This document shows positions 22,881 through 32,200 of a stretch of DNA of 64,000 bases, in pieces (position 1 is the stretch's first letter; each line of letters begins with the position of its first letter). Under the pieces are notes generated by a model. The model did no database searches. It worked only from the letters and a program-made list of their open reading frames with translations, and was not told where the DNA came from. This DNA is from Miltoncostaea sp963771025 (GTDB lineage Bacteria; Actinomycetota; Thermoleophilia; Miltoncostaeales; Miltoncostaeaceae), in contig CAVYRL010000004.1 of the NCBI GenBank assembly GCA_963771025.1, positions 310,001 through 374,000 of the forward strand, written 5' to 3'. The position numbers were made by a program, and so were the translations under genes.

Positions 22881-25151
22881 CTATCCGATGGTCGAGTCGT
22901 GCTGGGGGACCTCGTCGTCGACCACGATCTCGGTGGCCACCAGCGTCCCGGTCTCGGGGTCGATCAGCTGGCGGAAGATGACCTTGTTGTCCGTGTAGAC
23001 GGACGGGTCGCGCACGTTGGGGTTGGCGTCGGTGAGCGGCAGCTCGCGGCTGGTGAGGCCCAGCTTGTAGTTGCCCGACACCGGGCCGAGCATGTGCCCC
23101 GACGGCACGCTGCGGACCTCGCCGCCGACCACGTCCAGGTACTCGGTGAGCCGCTGCGCGCCGCCGGCGCCGGGCGCGTCGCCGCTCTCCACGCGCGCAG
23201 GAGCGGAGCCCCCGAGGCGCTCGGTGCGGATGGCGAGACGCCGCGCCAGGGTGGCCTCTTCATCCACCCGCCCGTCGCCGGTCAGCACGACCCCGTAGGC
23301 CGTCTCGGCCCAGGCCGCCGTCGTCCGGCCCGCCGCCACGTCCTCGGCCACCCGGCCCGGCTCGCGCTGCAGGGGGTCGCCGTAGCCCGAGCTGCCCGCC
23401 CAGCCGAACACCCAGACGTCGTCCGGGGTGGGTCGCCGATCGAAGCTCTTGGCGGGCACCATGTCGCGCTCGCCCTCGAGCTCTGCCAGGTTGCCGGGCA
23501 TCCGGCCGGTGCGGGCGATCTGCTCGGCCACCTTGGCGTCGTGGACGAGCACGAAACTGTTGGTCGATGAGGGGTAGCCGCCGAAGATGCCGGGCCCGGG
23601 CACGGCGACCTCGCTGGTGATCGTGAACAGGTTGATGCCGTCGGTGCGGTGCGGCACGAACGCCAGCTCGGCGCCGTTGCCCCCGCGCCAGCGGCCGGCG
23701 CCGCCGGAGTCGGGCAGCTCCTTCCGCCAGAGGAAGAGCATCGGGTAGAAGAGCTCGGTCTCCTCGACGTTCGGCATCGTGGACTGGAGATCCCAGGGCC
23801 AGCCGCCGGTGTCCTGGCCGTCGCGCCAGGAATAGGCCGACAGGGCCGCCCCGACCGGGTCGAGCAGGAAGGAGCTGAAGGGGGCGCCCCGCTGATCGAC
23901 GCCCTGGATCGCGTTGATCGGAAACGAGAGGACGCCCATGCAGCTCTGCACCTCGCTGCGCAGCGCCTCGTCGCTCGAGGTCGCGAGCATCTTGGAGATG
24001 ACGAGCCCGCCGAGCCCGATGGACTGCAGCAGCGTGAGGGCCGGCGACCCGGACACGGCCGCGGGGCGGGTGGCGCAGGTGATCGTGCCGGGTACGACCT
24101 CGAACTCGCAGTGGCGCAGCGCGCCCTCGATCACGAACATCTGGTCGAAGAGCATCTGCGAGGCCAGCATGCTGACCACGGCGCCCTTCCACCCGGCGAA
24201 CGTGCCCGAGAGCGTGCCGCCCTGCGGGGCCGAGCCCTCGTTGGAGAAGATCAGCGTGCTCCCCCGCTTGGTCAGGGTGAGGCGGTTCTTGTAGAGGCCA
24301 CGGTCGCCGGGCATGGCGACCTCCATCCAGCCCTCCTCGGTCCACGTGCCGTCGGGGATGGTGTCCATGCGGCGCAGGAAGGCGGACTCGGAGTCGTCCT
24401 GGAGCTTGCGCATCGTGGCCTTGACGGTCCCCGTGCCGTAGCGGGAGATCATCTCCAGGATCCGGTCGCGGGCGATGCGACAGCCGGTGATCTCGGCGCG
24501 CAGGTCCAGGCGCACCAGGTCGGGCATCCGCGAGCTGCGCAGGTACATCTCCTCGATGTCCGTACGGATCACGTCGCCCTCGACGATCTTGACGGGCGGG
24601 ATGCACGGCGACTCCCAGAAGACGTCCTGGGCGAAGGGGTTGAAGCCGCCGGGTGCCGTGCCGCCGAGGTCCCACTGATGCAGCGTGTTGGCGACCCAGC
24701 AGAAGAGCCGGCCGTCGTGGAAGACCGGGGCCATCACCGCCACGTCGGACTGGTGGGTCGCCCCGATCCACGGGTCGTTGCACAGCCACATGTCGCCGTC
24801 GGCGATGCCCGGGTTGTCGGACCGGTTCTCGAGGGTCCACTTGACCGCGTTGCCGACCGCCGCCGACAGGTACTGGAGGAACGGCCCGAAGAACACGAAG
24901 TCGCCGCGCTCGTCCAGGATGCAGGGGTTGAAGTCGTGCCCGTAGGCGCAGATCGGGGAGCCCGAGATCTTCATGATCGTGTTGCCGTGCTCGGTGTTGA
25001 CGTTCCAGAGCGCGTGCCGCAGCACCTCGTGCGTGACCGGGTCAACCGTCGGGTCCACGTCATCGTGGAGCGCCAGCGACGGCGCGATCCTCAGGTCGGC
25101 GGGCGGAATGTAGGGGTAGTGCCGCCCATCCCAGACGATGTCCTCGCTCAT
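22881..25151 (-). CDS. HyuB/acetone-carboxylase-alpha-like subunit fused to a gamma-like domain, copy 1
   Basis: A 756-residue hydantoinase-B family protein. The HyuB core covers roughly residues 35-600, with VTHEVLRHALWNVNTEHG, MWLCNDPWIGATHQSDVAVM, TLHQWDLGGTAPGGFNPFAQ and RGGNGAELAFVPH. The last 90 or so residues (GGEVRSVPSGHMLGPVSGNY onward) resemble the small gamma subunit of acetone/acetophenone carboxylases, here fused and without cysteines. ATG 25151 overlaps the HyuA stop (ATGA), so the pair forms a complex. By family, HyuAB enzymes use ATP to carboxylate a ketone or open a lactam ring. A copy with a Cys4 gamma domain is at 41463. Confidence 0.83.
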   Translation of the reverse strand: MSEDIVWDGRHYPYIPPADLRIAPSLALHDDVDPTVDPVTHEVLRHALWNVNTEHGNTIMKISGSPICAYGHDFNPCILDERGDFVFFGPFLQYLSAAVGNAVKWTLENRSDNPGIADGDMWLCNDPWIGATHQSDVAVMAPVFHDGRLFCWVANTLHQWDLGGTAPGGFNPFAQDVFWESPCIPPVKIVEGDVIRTDIEEMYLRSSRMPDLVRLDLRAEITGCRIARDRILEMISRYGTGTVKATMRKLQDDSESAFLRRMDTIPDGTWTEEGWMEVAMPGDRGLYKNRLTLTKRGSTLIFSNEGSAPQGGTLSGTFAGWKGAVVSMLASQMLFDQMFVIEGALRHCEFEVVPGTITCATRPAAVSGSPALTLLQSIGLGGLVISKMLATSSDEALRSEVQSCMGVLSFPINAIQGVDQRGAPFSSFLLDPVGAALSAYSWRDGQDTGGWPWDLQSTMPNVEETELFYPMLFLWRKELPDSGGAGRWRGGNGAELAFVPHRTDGINLFTITSEVAVPGPGIFGGYPSSTNSFVLVHDAKVAEQIARTGRMPGNLAELEGERDMVPAKSFDRRPTPDDVWVFGWAGSSGYGDPLQREPGRVAEDVAAGRTTAAWAETAYGVVLTGDGRVDEEATLARRLAIRTERLGGSAPARVESGDAPGAGGAQRLTEYLDVVGGEVRSVPSGHMLGPVSGNYKLGLTSRELPLTDANPNVRDPSVYTDNKVIFRQLIDPETGTLVATEIVVDDEVPQHDSTIG

Positions 25152-27247
25152 CGCGCCCCCTTGCCGATCGTGATGACGAAGCTGCCGTAGGGGTCGACCG
25201 TCCCGGAGTCGCCGGGCGGGACGACGATGGTCGTCTCGGCCATCTCGACGATCGCCGGGCCCGTGATGGTCGCCCCCGGGCTGAGGCCCTCGCCGTGGAA
25301 GATGTCGGTCGGCTGGAAGCCGCCGCCCTCCCAGTAGACGTCGCGACTGCCCGAGGGCGTCACGGTCGCCGTGCCCGTCGTGCCGCGCACCAGCGCGGGC
25401 GTGCGCACCTTGCCGCGTGCCGACACGCGGAAGACGCCCGCCTGGACGCCGGCCCCGGTGAACGCCGACCCCGCGCCGTAGACCTGCTCGTAGCGCGTGA
25501 CGAAGCGGTCCACCTGGGTCTCGGCCAGCTCGGGTGTGAGCTCGCCGTCGGGAACGGGCACCTCGACCTGGTGGATCTGGAGGTTGAACTTCATGTCGGC
25601 GAAGCGCCGGATCTCGACCTGCTCGCCCGTGAACCCCTCCGACTCGAGCTGGGTCCGCGCGCGCCCCTCCAGCTCGGCGAAGACGTCGTTCAGGGCGCCG
25701 GCCTCGAACGGCGCGGCCATCAGCTGCGCCTTCTCGTAGACGTGCAGCACGTCGGCCGACATCACGCCGAGCGCCGACCAGGTCGAGGCAAGGTCGCCGA
25801 GCGGCACGACCACGCGGTCGCAGCCGAGCTCGCGCGCGAAGTTGGCGGCGTGGGCGCCGCCGGCGCCCCCGTAGGCGTAGATGACGAATCCGCGCGGATC
25901 GAGACCCTGCTCGAGGGTCATCTGGCGCATCAGGTCGGCCATCTGCGACTCGACGATCCGCACGGCGCCCGCGGCGGCCTCCACCTCGGTCATGCCCATC
26001 GGCCCGGCCACCGCCGCCATCGCCCGCCGGGCCGCCTCGGCGTCGAGCGTCATCTGCCCGCCGAGGAAGTTGTCGGGGTTGTAGCGGCCGAGCACCAGGT
26101 TGGCGTCGCTGGTCGTGGGACGCTCGCCGCCCCGGCCGTAACAGGCCGGTCCGGGAAGCGCGCCCGCGCTCTCGGGCCCCACGCGCATCGTGGCGGAGCC
26201 CTCGTCGAGCCAGATGATCGAGCCGCCGCCCGAGCCGATCGACTCGATCAGCAGGCGGGGCATGAAGAAGGTGTACTGGTTGATGACCGTGTCGGTCGCG
26301 GTCAACGCCAGGCCGTCGTGGATCAGGCCCACGTCGAAGCTCGTGCCCCCCATGTCGCAGGCGATGACGTCGCGGTGCTCCAGCAGGTCGGCGAGGAACG
26401 CGGCCCCGGTGACGCCGCCCACCGGCCCCGAGCCGATCGTGAAGAGCGGGGACTCGGCCGCCTGAGCGGCGGGCACGACGCCGCCGGCGGCCTGCATGAT
26501 CAGCAGCGGGTGCTCGTAGCCCTTGGCCGTGGTGGCCTCGTCGAGCCGGCGCACGTAGGTCGAGGTGATCGGCCCGATGAAGCAGTTGATCGCCGCGGCC
26601 GCGGTGCGCTCGTACTCGCCCGGCTTGGCGATCAGCTCGTGGGCGCACGAGGCGAAGACGCCGGGCGCCATCTCCTCCACCATCGCCCTCACCCGGCGCT
26701 CGTGGTCGGGATTCACGAAGCCCCACAGGAAGCTGATGGCGATGGCCTCGACGCCGTCGTCCAGCAACTCCGTGATCGCCTCGCGCGCCTCCGCCTCGTT
26801 CAGCTCGAGGAAGACGTCACCGGCCCAGTCGATCCGCTCGGAGACCTCCTTGATGAGGGCCGGAGGGACGATCGGGTCGGGCTTGCGGTGCCGTGACACG
26901 TGCAGCAGGCGCTCGATCGGCAACCCCGCCGAGCGGCCGAACGAGCGCATCATGATCAGCGCGTCGCGATGGCCGCGGGTGGTGATGAGGCCCGTCCTGG
27001 CTCCGCGCATCTGCACGAGCACGTTGGTGCCGACGGTCGTCCCGTGCAGCAGCAGGTCGGTCTGGGAGAGCAACTCCTCCAGGCCCAGGCCGGCCCGGCG
27101 GCCCGCCTCCTCGACCGCCGCCATGAAGCCCTCGGAGAAGTCGGGCGGCGTCGACGAGGCCTTGGCCAGCGTCACGGTCCCGGACTCGTCCATGATCACG
27201 CAGTCGGTGAACGTCCCACCGATGTCAACGCCGCAGTAGTAGCCCAT
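25148..27247 (-). CDS. HyuA/acetone-carboxylase-beta-like ATPase subunit, copy 1
   Basis: A 699-residue actin-like ATPase of the hydantoinase-A/oxoprolinase family. The N-terminal phosphate loop is DIGGTFTD (residues 8-15), the second is ACDMGGTSFDVGLIHDG, and LLLHGTTVGTNVLVQMRGAR is the conserved GTT(x)TN loop. VIYAYGGAGGAHAANFAREL lies in the C-terminal part. It provides ATP-dependent activation of substrate or bicarbonate for the HyuB partner, which overlaps its stop. It is first in the operon, 117 bases downstream of operator copy 5. Whether it carboxylates a ketone (acetophenone-carboxylase type) or cleaves a cyclic amide is not decided by sequence; the gamma-like domain favours ketone carboxylation. 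Confidence 0.87.
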   Translation of the reverse strand: MGYYCGVDIGGTFTDCVIMDESGTVTLAKASSTPPDFSEGFMAAVEEAGRRAGLGLEELLSQTDLLLHGTTVGTNVLVQMRGARTGLITTRGHRDALIMMRSFGRSAGLPIERLLHVSRHRKPDPIVPPALIKEVSERIDWAGDVFLELNEAEAREAITELLDDGVEAIAISFLWGFVNPDHERRVRAMVEEMAPGVFASCAHELIAKPGEYERTAAAAINCFIGPITSTYVRRLDEATTAKGYEHPLLIMQAAGGVVPAAQAAESPLFTIGSGPVGGVTGAAFLADLLEHRDVIACDMGGTSFDVGLIHDGLALTATDTVINQYTFFMPRLLIESIGSGGGSIIWLDEGSATMRVGPESAGALPGPACYGRGGERPTTSDANLVLGRYNPDNFLGGQMTLDAEAARRAMAAVAGPMGMTEVEAAAGAVRIVESQMADLMRQMTLEQGLDPRGFVIYAYGGAGGAHAANFARELGCDRVVVPLGDLASTWSALGVMSADVLHVYEKAQLMAAPFEAGALNDVFAELEGRARTQLESEGFTGEQVEIRRFADMKFNLQIHQVEVPVPDGELTPELAETQVDRFVTRYEQVYGAGSAFTGAGVQAGVFRVSARGKVRTPALVRGTTGTATVTPSGSRDVYWEGGGFQPTDIFHGEGLSPGATITGPAIVEMAETTIVVPPGDSGTVDPYGSFVITIGKGAR

Positions 27248-27365
27248 CCCGCTCCCGTTGCCGTGGGTGCCCGAGATCCCGGCGCGACGAGGGCCCCGAT
27301 CGCGCCGCGCGGTCCGCGGTCCGTCGGGGCCCCCTCCGGCCGTGGAAGCGCGCCTATCTTTTCGA

Positions 27366-27381
27366 CCAAACGACCGTTTGG
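27366..27381. promoter_or_regulatory. Operator copy 5, wide-spaced variant
   Basis: CCAAACGACCGTTTGG is a near-perfect inverted repeat of CCAAACG with two bases between the arms, so the arms stand four bases further apart than in the other copies. It lies in the 153-base gap between HyuA (start 27247, -) and the end of the OYE-like gene (27401), and serves HyuA-HyuB. The spacing change may alter affinity or dimer geometry. Confidence 0.58.
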
Positions 27382-27400
27382 CAAGAGCCGATGATCACGA

Positions 27401-29359
27401 TCACCCGGGGAGCGTCTGAACGGTGTGCGCCTCGACCACCTCGCGGGCCTCCGCGATCGCGCTCGCGATGTCGCGGGGCAGGCGGGCGTCGCCCACTCGG
27501 GCGACGGCGGAGCACGTGCCGGCGAGGCCGGCGACGCCGACCGGGTGCAGCGGCTCGGCGATCACCAGCGCGTCGGCGGGGCACAGGCGCTCGCCGTCGC
27601 CGGTCCGCACCACCACTCCGTCGGCCCGCAGCCGCTCCGCGCGGCCCGCCACCAGCGTGCCGCCCGCCCGCGCCAGCCGCGTCAGGAGGGCCTTCGCGGC
27701 GAGCCCGCTCGTGTCGGCCCCGGGGCGGCCGGCCTCGACCACGGTCACCGCCGCCCCGTCGGCGGCGAGCCGGAGCGCCAGCGCCAGACCGCGCTGCCCG
27801 CCGCCGAGCACCACTGGGCGCGCGGGCGGGCCCGCCGTGCCGAGGCTCGACGGCGCACCCTCGAGGAGATCCTCCAGGGTCCACGCCGGAAGGTCGTCGT
27901 AACCGTCGAGCACCGGTGGCGCCGAGAGGGCCCCCGTCGCCACCACGACCAGGTCGGGCTCCAGCGCCGCGAGGTCGCGACCGTCGGTCTCGATGCCGTG
28001 GCGCACATCGACCCGCGCGGCCACCAGCCGGCGGTCGAACCAGGCCACCAGCCGGTCGAGGTGGGCGAGCACCGGCGTCCGCGCGGCGAGACGGACCGCC
28101 CCGCCCAGGGCCTCGCGGCGCTCGATCAGCACGACGCGGTGCCCGAGCTCGGCCGCCCGGCAGGCGGCCTCCATGCCGGCGGGGCCGCCGCCGACCACCA
28201 CCACGCGCCCGGCGCGCCGCGCCGACGCGATCGGCGGCCGCCGCTCACGGCCCACCTCCGGGTTGACGGCGCACGAGATCGCCTCGCCGAACTGGAGCAT
28301 CCCGGCGCAGGCCTGAACCGTCGAGATGCAGGGCCGAATCGTCTCCGCGCGCCCCGCGGCGGCCTTGGCGACCCAGTCGGGGTCGGCGATCAGGGCGCGG
28401 CCCAGGGCCACCGCATCGCAGTCGCCGCGACGCAGAGCCGCCTCGGCCGCCTCGGGCCGCACGATGCGGCCGACCCCGATCACCGGGACGCCCACCGCCG
28501 CGCGGACCCGCGCGGCCGCCATCAGGAAGGTCCCCTCGGGATCGTCGAGCAGGGGGATCGAGTAGGGGACCGACCCGTAGACCCCGCCCGAGACCACCAG
28601 TCCCTGGGCCCCGGCCGCCTCGAACAGTGGCGCGATCGCAACGGCGTCGTCGACCGTCAGGCCGCCGGGCACGTGGTCGGAGCCGTTCATCCGCACGGTC
28701 ACGCAGGCCTCGGGCGCCGCCGCGCGCACCGCCGCGATCACCTCCATTCCGAACCGGGCGCGGTCGGCCGCCGCGGCGCCCCCGTAGTCGTCGTCGCGCC
28801 GGTTGCTGTCGGGGGAGAGAAACTGGCCGATCAGGTATCCGTGGCCGGCATGGATCTCCAGCAGCCCGAACCCGGCCCGCGCCCCGGCCCGGGCGGCCCG
28901 CGCGTACGCGGCGACCACCTCGGAGATCTCGTCGCCCGACAGGGCGTGCGGCACCTCGCGGACATGGGCGTGTGGTGCGATCGCCGAGGGCGCGACCGGC
29001 TGCACCCCGGTCAGCCGTCGCGAGGCCTGGCGTCCCCCGTGGCCGAGCTGGAGCCCCGCGACGGCGCCCCCGCGGCCGATGGCGGCGGCGAGCGGAGCCA
29101 GCACCTCGGCGGCATCAGGCCGCCACATCCACGGGATCCGCTCCTCCACACGCCCACCCGGGGCGATCGCGCCGAACCCCACCACCACGGCGGCCGGCCC
29201 GTCGCTGCGCGCGCGGAAGTAGGCGCTCGCGTCCTCATCGGGCGCGCCGTCGCGGAAGCCGAAGCCGGTCGTCATCCCGGAGAGCAGGACCCGGTTGCGG
29301 AGCGTGAGCGGCCCGAGGGCGAGCGGCGAGAGGAGGGAGGCGTACACGGGACGCTGCAC
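27401..29359 (-). CDS. OYE/2,4-dienoyl-CoA reductase-like FMN-FAD oxidoreductase with altered Fe-S motif
   Basis: A 652-residue two-part flavoprotein like FadH and BaiCD. Residues about 1-360 form the old-yellow-enzyme barrel (LSPLALGPLTLRNRVLLSGM; EIHAGHGYLIGQFLSPDSNR with the catalytic HxGHxY region). Residues about 370-640 form the NAD(P)/FAD domains (VVVVGGGPAGMEAACRAAEL). The linking 4Fe-4S motif should read CIGCNxxC...C but is RPCISTVQAC followed by SCAVNP, so the second cysteine is Thr. Cluster binding or electron transfer may be impaired or rearranged. GTG 29359 is six bases from operator copy 6. It probably reduces or oxidises an enone or dienoyl-CoA intermediate. Confidence 0.88.
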   Translation of the reverse strand: MQRPVYASLLSPLALGPLTLRNRVLLSGMTTGFGFRDGAPDEDASAYFRARSDGPAAVVVGFGAIAPGGRVEERIPWMWRPDAAEVLAPLAAAIGRGGAVAGLQLGHGGRQASRRLTGVQPVAPSAIAPHAHVREVPHALSGDEISEVVAAYARAARAGARAGFGLLEIHAGHGYLIGQFLSPDSNRRDDDYGGAAAADRARFGMEVIAAVRAAAPEACVTVRMNGSDHVPGGLTVDDAVAIAPLFEAAGAQGLVVSGGVYGSVPYSIPLLDDPEGTFLMAAARVRAAVGVPVIGVGRIVRPEAAEAALRRGDCDAVALGRALIADPDWVAKAAAGRAETIRPCISTVQACAGMLQFGEAISCAVNPEVGRERRPPIASARRAGRVVVVGGGPAGMEAACRAAELGHRVVLIERREALGGAVRLAARTPVLAHLDRLVAWFDRRLVAARVDVRHGIETDGRDLAALEPDLVVVATGALSAPPVLDGYDDLPAWTLEDLLEGAPSSLGTAGPPARPVVLGGGQRGLALALRLAADGAAVTVVEAGRPGADTSGLAAKALLTRLARAGGTLVAGRAERLRADGVVVRTGDGERLCPADALVIAEPLHPVGVAGLAGTCSAVARVGDARLPRDIASAIAEAREVVEAHTVQTLPG

Positions 29360-29365
29360 TCCGTT

Positions 29366-29383
29366 CTACCAAACGATAGGTTG
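29366..29383. promoter_or_regulatory. Palindromic TetR-type operator, copy 6 (divergent)
   Basis: CTACCAAACGATAGGTTG lies between the divergent OYE-like gene (29359, -) and the synthetase gene (29434, +). The arms CTACCAAAC / GATAGGTTG keep the outer palindrome. One site can control both directions; its closeness to 29359 suggests the - strand transcript starts within or right beside it. Confidence 0.62.
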
Positions 29384-29433
29384 ATTTACGATGACCGCCC
29401 CTGAAGCAGACTCGAGGTGACGACGGTGCGCAG

Positions 29434-31077
29434 ATGACCGAGAGAATCGGGCTCCTACGCGGGGGGGGCTATGACCTCGGCCCCTTCGCGACCCGCTATC
29501 CGCCGACCGAGCGCAGCATGGTGCGCCTGTTGGCCGACCAGGCGCGCGATCTCGGCGACGCCACCTGGCTCGTTTTCGACGGCTCCGACACGTTGAGCTT
29601 CCGCGACGCGGACGAGCTCACCAACCGCGTCGCCCACGCGCTGCTGGCGACCGTCGGAGAGGGCGCCCACGTGGCGCTCTTCCTGCGCAACCAGCGCGAG
29701 TTCATGCCGGTCTTCTACGGCGCGATGGCCGCCGGGGGCGCCGCCGTCCCGCTGAACGCGGATGCCCGCGGGCCTCTTCTGGAGTACGTCATCGAGCGCT
29801 CCGACGCGCGGGTCCTGGTGACCCGTGCCGACCTGCTCGAGCGGCTCGTCGAGATGGCCACGCTCGGCTCCGTGGAGCGGGTGCTCGTGGTCGGGGAGGT
29901 CCAGGAGGACCCCCCGGCGCAGATCGCGGGCGTCCCGGTCGCGCGGTTCGAGGACTGGATCGCCGACCAGCCCACGACGAGCCCCGGTGAGCCGCCGGCC
30001 GGCCCCGACGTGGCCCTGATCCAGTTCACCTCGGGCACGACGGGCCGCTCGAAGGGCGTGGTCTACCCGCACCAGTTCCTCTACCTCTACTCGGCGATGC
30101 TGAGCGATTCGCTGGGCCGAACCCGGAACGACGTGCTCACCACCCCGCTGCCGCTCTTCCACGTGGCGGCGCTGCACATCATCGCCAACTCGGCGCTGCA
30201 CGCCGGCTGCACCGCCCACCTGAAGACGCGGTTCTCGGCGAGCGCCTACTGGAACCAGGCGGCCGAGGACGGGGCCACCTTCTCGATCCTCCTCGGGCCG
30301 ATGGCGGCGATCATCATGAAGCAGGTCCCCGAGGCGCCCGAGCACCGGATGAGCACGATGTTCTGCGTGCCCCCGCCGCCCGGAAAGGACGTCTTCGAGG
30401 AGCGCTACCGCGTGCGCCTGCTGTGGCAGGGATACGGGATGACGGAGGTCTACCCGCTGCCGATGCGCTCGGAGATGCTGGAGGGGACCCCCGACACGAT
30501 CGGTCACCCGGTCACCTGGATGGACTACGGGGTGGTCGACGAGAACGACGTGCTGCTGGGCCCCGGAGAGCCCGGGCAGCTCGTGTTCCGGCCGCTGATC
30601 CCGAACGCGATGGCGAAGGGCTACTACAAGGATCCCGAGGCGACCAATCTGGCGTTCCGCAACTTCATGTTCCACACCGGCGACCTGGCCTCGTACGACG
30701 AGGACGGCTGTCTGCACTACCGCGGCCGCATGCAGGAGCGCATCCGCCGCCGCGGCGAGAACATCAGCGCGCTGGAGCTCGAGCTCGTGACCCTGCGCCA
30801 CCCGCAGGTCCTCGAGGCGGCGGCCTTCGCCGTCGCGGGCGAGTTCGGCGAGGACGACGTCAAGCTCGACGTCGTGGCGCAGGGCGGCCTGACCCTCGAT
30901 GAGCTGCGCGGCTGGCTCGTCGAGAACCTGCCGCGCTTCATGGTCCCGCGCTACCTGGAGCTGCGGGAGTCCTTCCCGAAGACTCCGAGCGAGCGGGTGG
31001 AGAAGTACAAGCTGGCCGCGGAGGGCTTCGAGCGCCCCGGGGTGCTGGACGGCGACGCGGAGCGTGCGGCGCGATGA
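29434..31077 (+). CDS. AMP-dependent acyl-CoA synthetase
   Basis: A 547-residue ANL ligase: motif A3 FTSGTTGRSKG at 198-208, WQGYGMTEVYPLP as A5, TGDLASYDEDGCLHYRGRMQ at the hinge and KTPSERVEKYKL at the A10 lysine position. Overall it resembles the CaiC/crotonobetaine-CoA-ligase-like branch. It is the first gene of the + strand pair after operator copy 6 and overlaps the LLM gene by four bases. Substrate is not readable. Together with the synthetase at 19679 it gives the cluster two entry or re-entry points for free acids. Confidence 0.9.
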   Translation: MTERIGLLRGGGYDLGPFATRYPPTERSMVRLLADQARDLGDATWLVFDGSDTLSFRDADELTNRVAHALLATVGEGAHVALFLRNQREFMPVFYGAMAAGGAAVPLNADARGPLLEYVIERSDARVLVTRADLLERLVEMATLGSVERVLVVGEVQEDPPAQIAGVPVARFEDWIADQPTTSPGEPPAGPDVALIQFTSGTTGRSKGVVYPHQFLYLYSAMLSDSLGRTRNDVLTTPLPLFHVAALHIIANSALHAGCTAHLKTRFSASAYWNQAAEDGATFSILLGPMAAIIMKQVPEAPEHRMSTMFCVPPPPGKDVFEERYRVRLLWQGYGMTEVYPLPMRSEMLEGTPDTIGHPVTWMDYGVVDENDVLLGPGEPGQLVFRPLIPNAMAKGYYKDPEATNLAFRNFMFHTGDLASYDEDGCLHYRGRMQERIRRRGENISALELELVTLRHPQVLEAAAFAVAGEFGEDDVKLDVVAQGGLTLDELRGWLVENLPRFMVPRYLELRESFPKTPSERVEKYKLAAEGFERPGVLDGDAERAAR

Positions 31078-32189
31078 GGGTGACGCTGGGGGCGCCGGGG
31101 CAGATCATGCCGCCGGCATCGCGCGCCGTCGATCTCGCGCGCCGGGCCGAGGCGGACGGCTTCGACGCGGTCTGGTGGCCCTGCCACCTGATGGGCTGGC
31201 ACCCGGACTCGGTGTGGAGCAAGGACCTCACGCCCCTCGCCGGGTTCCAGTCGTCGCCGCACGTCTACTTCGAGCCCCTATCGATGATGGCGGCGGTCGC
31301 CGCGACCACCGACACGATCCGGGTGGGGGTGTGCGTGACCGACACCATCCGGCGCCATCCCGCGATGCTGGCCCAGACGGCCCTGACCATCGACCACCTG
31401 GCCGGCGGGCGCGCGATCCTCGGCCTCGGATCGGGCGAGCGGATGAACATCACTCCCTACGGCATGGAGTGGTCGCGCCCCTACTCGCGCCTGGCCGAGG
31501 CCATCGACGTGATGCGGCTGCTGTGGTCGTCCGACGGCCCGGTCGACTTCGATGGGCGGTTCTTCCGGCTGGAGCGCGCCGTGCTGGGCCTCCAGCCGTT
31601 CGAGGGTCGCCACCCCGAGGTCTGGATCGCCGCCCACGGACCCAAGATGCTGGCGCTCACCGGCCGTCAGGCCGACGGGTGGCTGCCCACCCAGATGCCT
31701 CCGGAGGAGTACGCCGAGAAGCTCGCCGTGGTGCGCCAGAGCGCGGAGGCCGCCGATCGCGACCCCGACGCGGTGGTGCCGTCGATGCTGGCCTACGTGC
31801 TGGCCGCGCCCGACGAGGAGACGCTGGAGCGCATGTGCGCCGACCCGCTGGTGCGCCTGCTGTTCCCGGCGGTCTCGCTGCCGGACTCGGTGTACGCCGG
31901 GCTGGGCGTCACGCCGCCCTTCTCGGGCGGCGCGGGCTACGAGAGCTACCTGCCCACGACGGTCACCCGCGAGGAGGCCCTCGACCTGGTGGAGCACATC
32001 CCGCCGGAGGTCGTGCGGCGCACGACCCTCCATGGGGACGCGGCGCAGATCGCGGCGCAGATCCGCGCCCTCCAGCAGGCCGGCCTGCGCGACGTGGTGC
32101 TGTGGAACATCACGGCCTTCGCGGACCCGTCCCTGGCGGGCTACTCGTTCCGCGTGCTGCGCGAGGTGCGGGAGCTGCTCGCCGGCTGA
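31074..32189 (+). CDS. LLM-class flavin/F420-dependent oxidoreductase
   Basis: A 371-residue luciferase-like protein of the MER/F420-glucose-6-phosphate-dehydrogenase branch: DGFDAVWWPCHLMGWHPDSV near residue 24, TDTIRVGVCVTDTIRRHPAM, and LDHLAGGRAILGLGSGER-like strand (DHLAGGRAILGLGSGERMNI). The last is the typical LLM nucleotide-proximal region. The start ATG overlaps the synthetase stop. Length and motif order are closer to F420-dependent methylenetetrahydromethanopterin-reductase-like proteins than to monooxygenases, so hydride transfer with F420 is slightly favoured. Confidence 0.85.
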   Translation: MRVTLGAPGQIMPPASRAVDLARRAEADGFDAVWWPCHLMGWHPDSVWSKDLTPLAGFQSSPHVYFEPLSMMAAVAATTDTIRVGVCVTDTIRRHPAMLAQTALTIDHLAGGRAILGLGSGERMNITPYGMEWSRPYSRLAEAIDVMRLLWSSDGPVDFDGRFFRLERAVLGLQPFEGRHPEVWIAAHGPKMLALTGRQADGWLPTQMPPEEYAEKLAVVRQSAEAADRDPDAVVPSMLAYVLAAPDEETLERMCADPLVRLLFPAVSLPDSVYAGLGVTPPFSGGAGYESYLPTTVTREEALDLVEHIPPEVVRRTTLHGDAAQIAAQIRALQQAGLRDVVLWNITAFADPSLAGYSFRVLREVRELLAG

Positions 32190-32200
32190 CCCGGCCCCGG

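Noticed and set aside
22881..26726. A continuous 1281-codon minus-strand frame running across HyuB into the HyuA region
   Set aside because: Its first half is an Arg/Gly-rich out-of-frame reading of HyuA, and only the part from 25151 onward is the real HyuB gene. High GC keeps stop codons rare.
25295..26896. Long plus-strand open frame antisense to HyuA
   Set aside because: Low-complexity His/Arg/Gly/Val composition typical of the GC-rich complement of a real gene. No family motif, and HyuA on the other strand is unmistakable.
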